This document shows positions 6,078 to 6,740 of a DNA stretch of 6,740 bases, piece by piece. Location: positions 1 to 6,740 of the forward strand of contig JAPLGF010000214.1 in the NCBI GenBank assembly GCA_026390275.1, in the 5' to 3' direction. The notes beneath the pieces are model-generated. The model saw only the letters and a program-made list of their open reading frames with translations, had not been told where the DNA came from and did no database searches. The stretch comes from Candidatus Atribacteria bacterium. Lineage in GTDB: Bacteria > Atribacterota > Atribacteria > Atribacterales > Atribacteraceae. The number at the start of each line of letters is the position of its first letter. Position 1 is the first letter of the stretch. Position numbers and translations under genes: made by a program.

Positions 6078-6645
6078 ATGAGAAAGTGTTTGATTCTTCT
6101 GCCTTAAGATCTATCGGGGTACTACCGTGATCCAAACCGTTTCTGCAGCGCCTTCCGGCGAATTCCAATGGAACTGGGGTGACACCGGAACCACCGAAGG
6201 AACAGTCACCTTCAGTTTCACCGCCACCCAGGGGAGCTTGGCAGAAAGTACGAAAACCAACTTCGATATCGTGGTGGATGGTCAGGGACCGTATTTACAA
6301 TCTTTAAGTGCAAGAGCTGACACGATTTTAGGTGTCGCACCCACCATTCAGGTGAATTTCAACGAAGCGATCAACGTAGGAAACTTGACTCTTTTCACCA
6401 CTCCTGGGTTCTGGGCGGTTTCCTTCCTTCCGGCTGCCAATGGAAGTTTCATTGTCACTAATGTGGCTTTGAGTGCTGATGGCGAGAGTGTTACCTTAAC
6501 TGGAAGACCGCTTTTTGATTACATGCTCCAGGGAACTCAAGTCACTGTTCTCTTCGGGTGGGTGGCGCTCATGCAGGTGGAAGATGATGCCGAGAATCTC
6601 TTCAATGCTACACTTAATTTTACAACTGGTATTGTCATACCTTAA
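6078..6645 (+). pseudogene. Broken secreted/surface protein gene with a Big_5-type Ig-like domain
   Basis: A promoter, a strong AAGGAGGG site (6063-6070, 7-nt gap) and an ATG at 6078 open the frame MRKCLILLP, which looks like the start of an export signal, then stop at TAA 6105-6107. A different frame (+1), open from 6094 to 6645, encodes the body. Counted from the GTG at 6127 it has 172 residues. Residues after about 55 (GPYLQSL, PTIQVNFNEAI, then DDAENLF...NFTTG) match the shape of SbsA-like bacterial Ig domains. The first 50 residues look like the end of another beta-sandwich domain. Even with the frame repaired the signal segment would be too short, so an internal deletion joining the 5' end of a larger gene to its 3' end is the likeliest history. 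The GTG at 6127 has only a weak GGGG upstream. Alternatives are a sequencing indel or a small intact cytoplasmic protein. No function is claimed. Confidence 0.55.
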
Positions 6646-6685
6646 AATAACTCATTGAAACCACTTCGCCCATCTTGTCTGTTGA

Positions 6686-6729
6686 TTACAGGAGAAAGAT
6701 GGCCTAAAACAGTCATCTTTCTCCTGTAA
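6686..6729. repeat. Perfect 16-bp inverted repeat with 12-nt loop
   Basis: Positions 6686-6701 are exactly complementary to 6714-6729, with loop 6702-6713. The stem is mostly A/G on one arm (core GGAGAAAGATG). No T tract follows on either strand, so it is not a textbook terminator, although it sits 41 bp after the Ig-like remnant. It could be a terminator of weak type, a transcript-stabilising hairpin or a mobile-repeat end; the window stops 11 bp later. Confidence 0.85.
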
Positions 6730-6740
6730 ATGAATGTCAT

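Noticed and set aside
6099..6108. Programmed +1 frameshift at CCT TAA that would join the signal start to the Ig-like frame
   Set aside because: It superficially resembles the prfB CTT TGA site, but there is no internal Shine-Dalgarno-like stimulator just upstream, and the joined product would still have a signal segment too short for export.

Overview
The window reads as ordinary chromosomal DNA from an anaerobic bacterium. It has mixed base composition, strong AGGAGG-type ribosome binding sites and sigma70-like promoters. The best clue to lifestyle is an NfnAB-type electron-bifurcating transhydrogenase, which is typical of strict anaerobes. Together with a short-form GT35 alpha-glucan phosphorylase and a YkuK/DUF458 protein, this suits a fermentative, possibly thermophilic lineage such as Atribacterota, Thermotogota or an anaerobic Firmicute. 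The sequence alone does not settle the phylum, and I see no rRNA, tRNA, CRISPR array, insertion sequence or phage gene.

Layout. Positions 1-208 are non-coding and hold two short tandem repeat arrays (a 7-bp unit and an 8-bp unit); the second abuts the stop codon of nfnB. The minus strand from 2444 down to 209 carries a two-gene operon, nfnA then nfnB, overlapping by 11 bp, with a promoter just upstream. A separate minus-strand gene (2574-3080) encodes a YkuK/DUF458 RNase H-fold protein. It is divergent from a plus-strand pair, dut (dUTPase, 3232-3666) and glgP (alpha-glucan phosphorylase, 3693-5450). A perfect 14-bp hairpin at 5524-5555 separates glgP from a convergent cold-shock protein gene (5586-5786, minus). 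That gene has a near-consensus promoter and a hairpin at the start of its predicted leader. The right end (6038-6645) has a good promoter and ribosome binding site driving a start codon that stops after nine residues. A different frame then encodes a bacterial Ig-like (Big_5-type) fragment; I read this as a decayed or internally deleted surface-protein gene. A perfect 16-bp inverted repeat lies at 6686-6729.

How the genes work together. NfnAB would balance NADH, NADPH and reduced ferredoxin; GlgP would release glucose-1-phosphate from storage glucan for fermentation; dUTPase cleans the nucleotide pool; Csp is an RNA chaperone. These are housekeeping functions side by side, not an evident single pathway. 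Two starts should be moved inward from the longest reading frame: nfnA to the GTG at 2444 and glgP to the GTG at 3693, each set by a well-placed ribosome binding site. I found no convincing new multi-gene system. The most unusual parts are the repeat arrays, the broken Ig-like gene and the right-hand inverted repeat.
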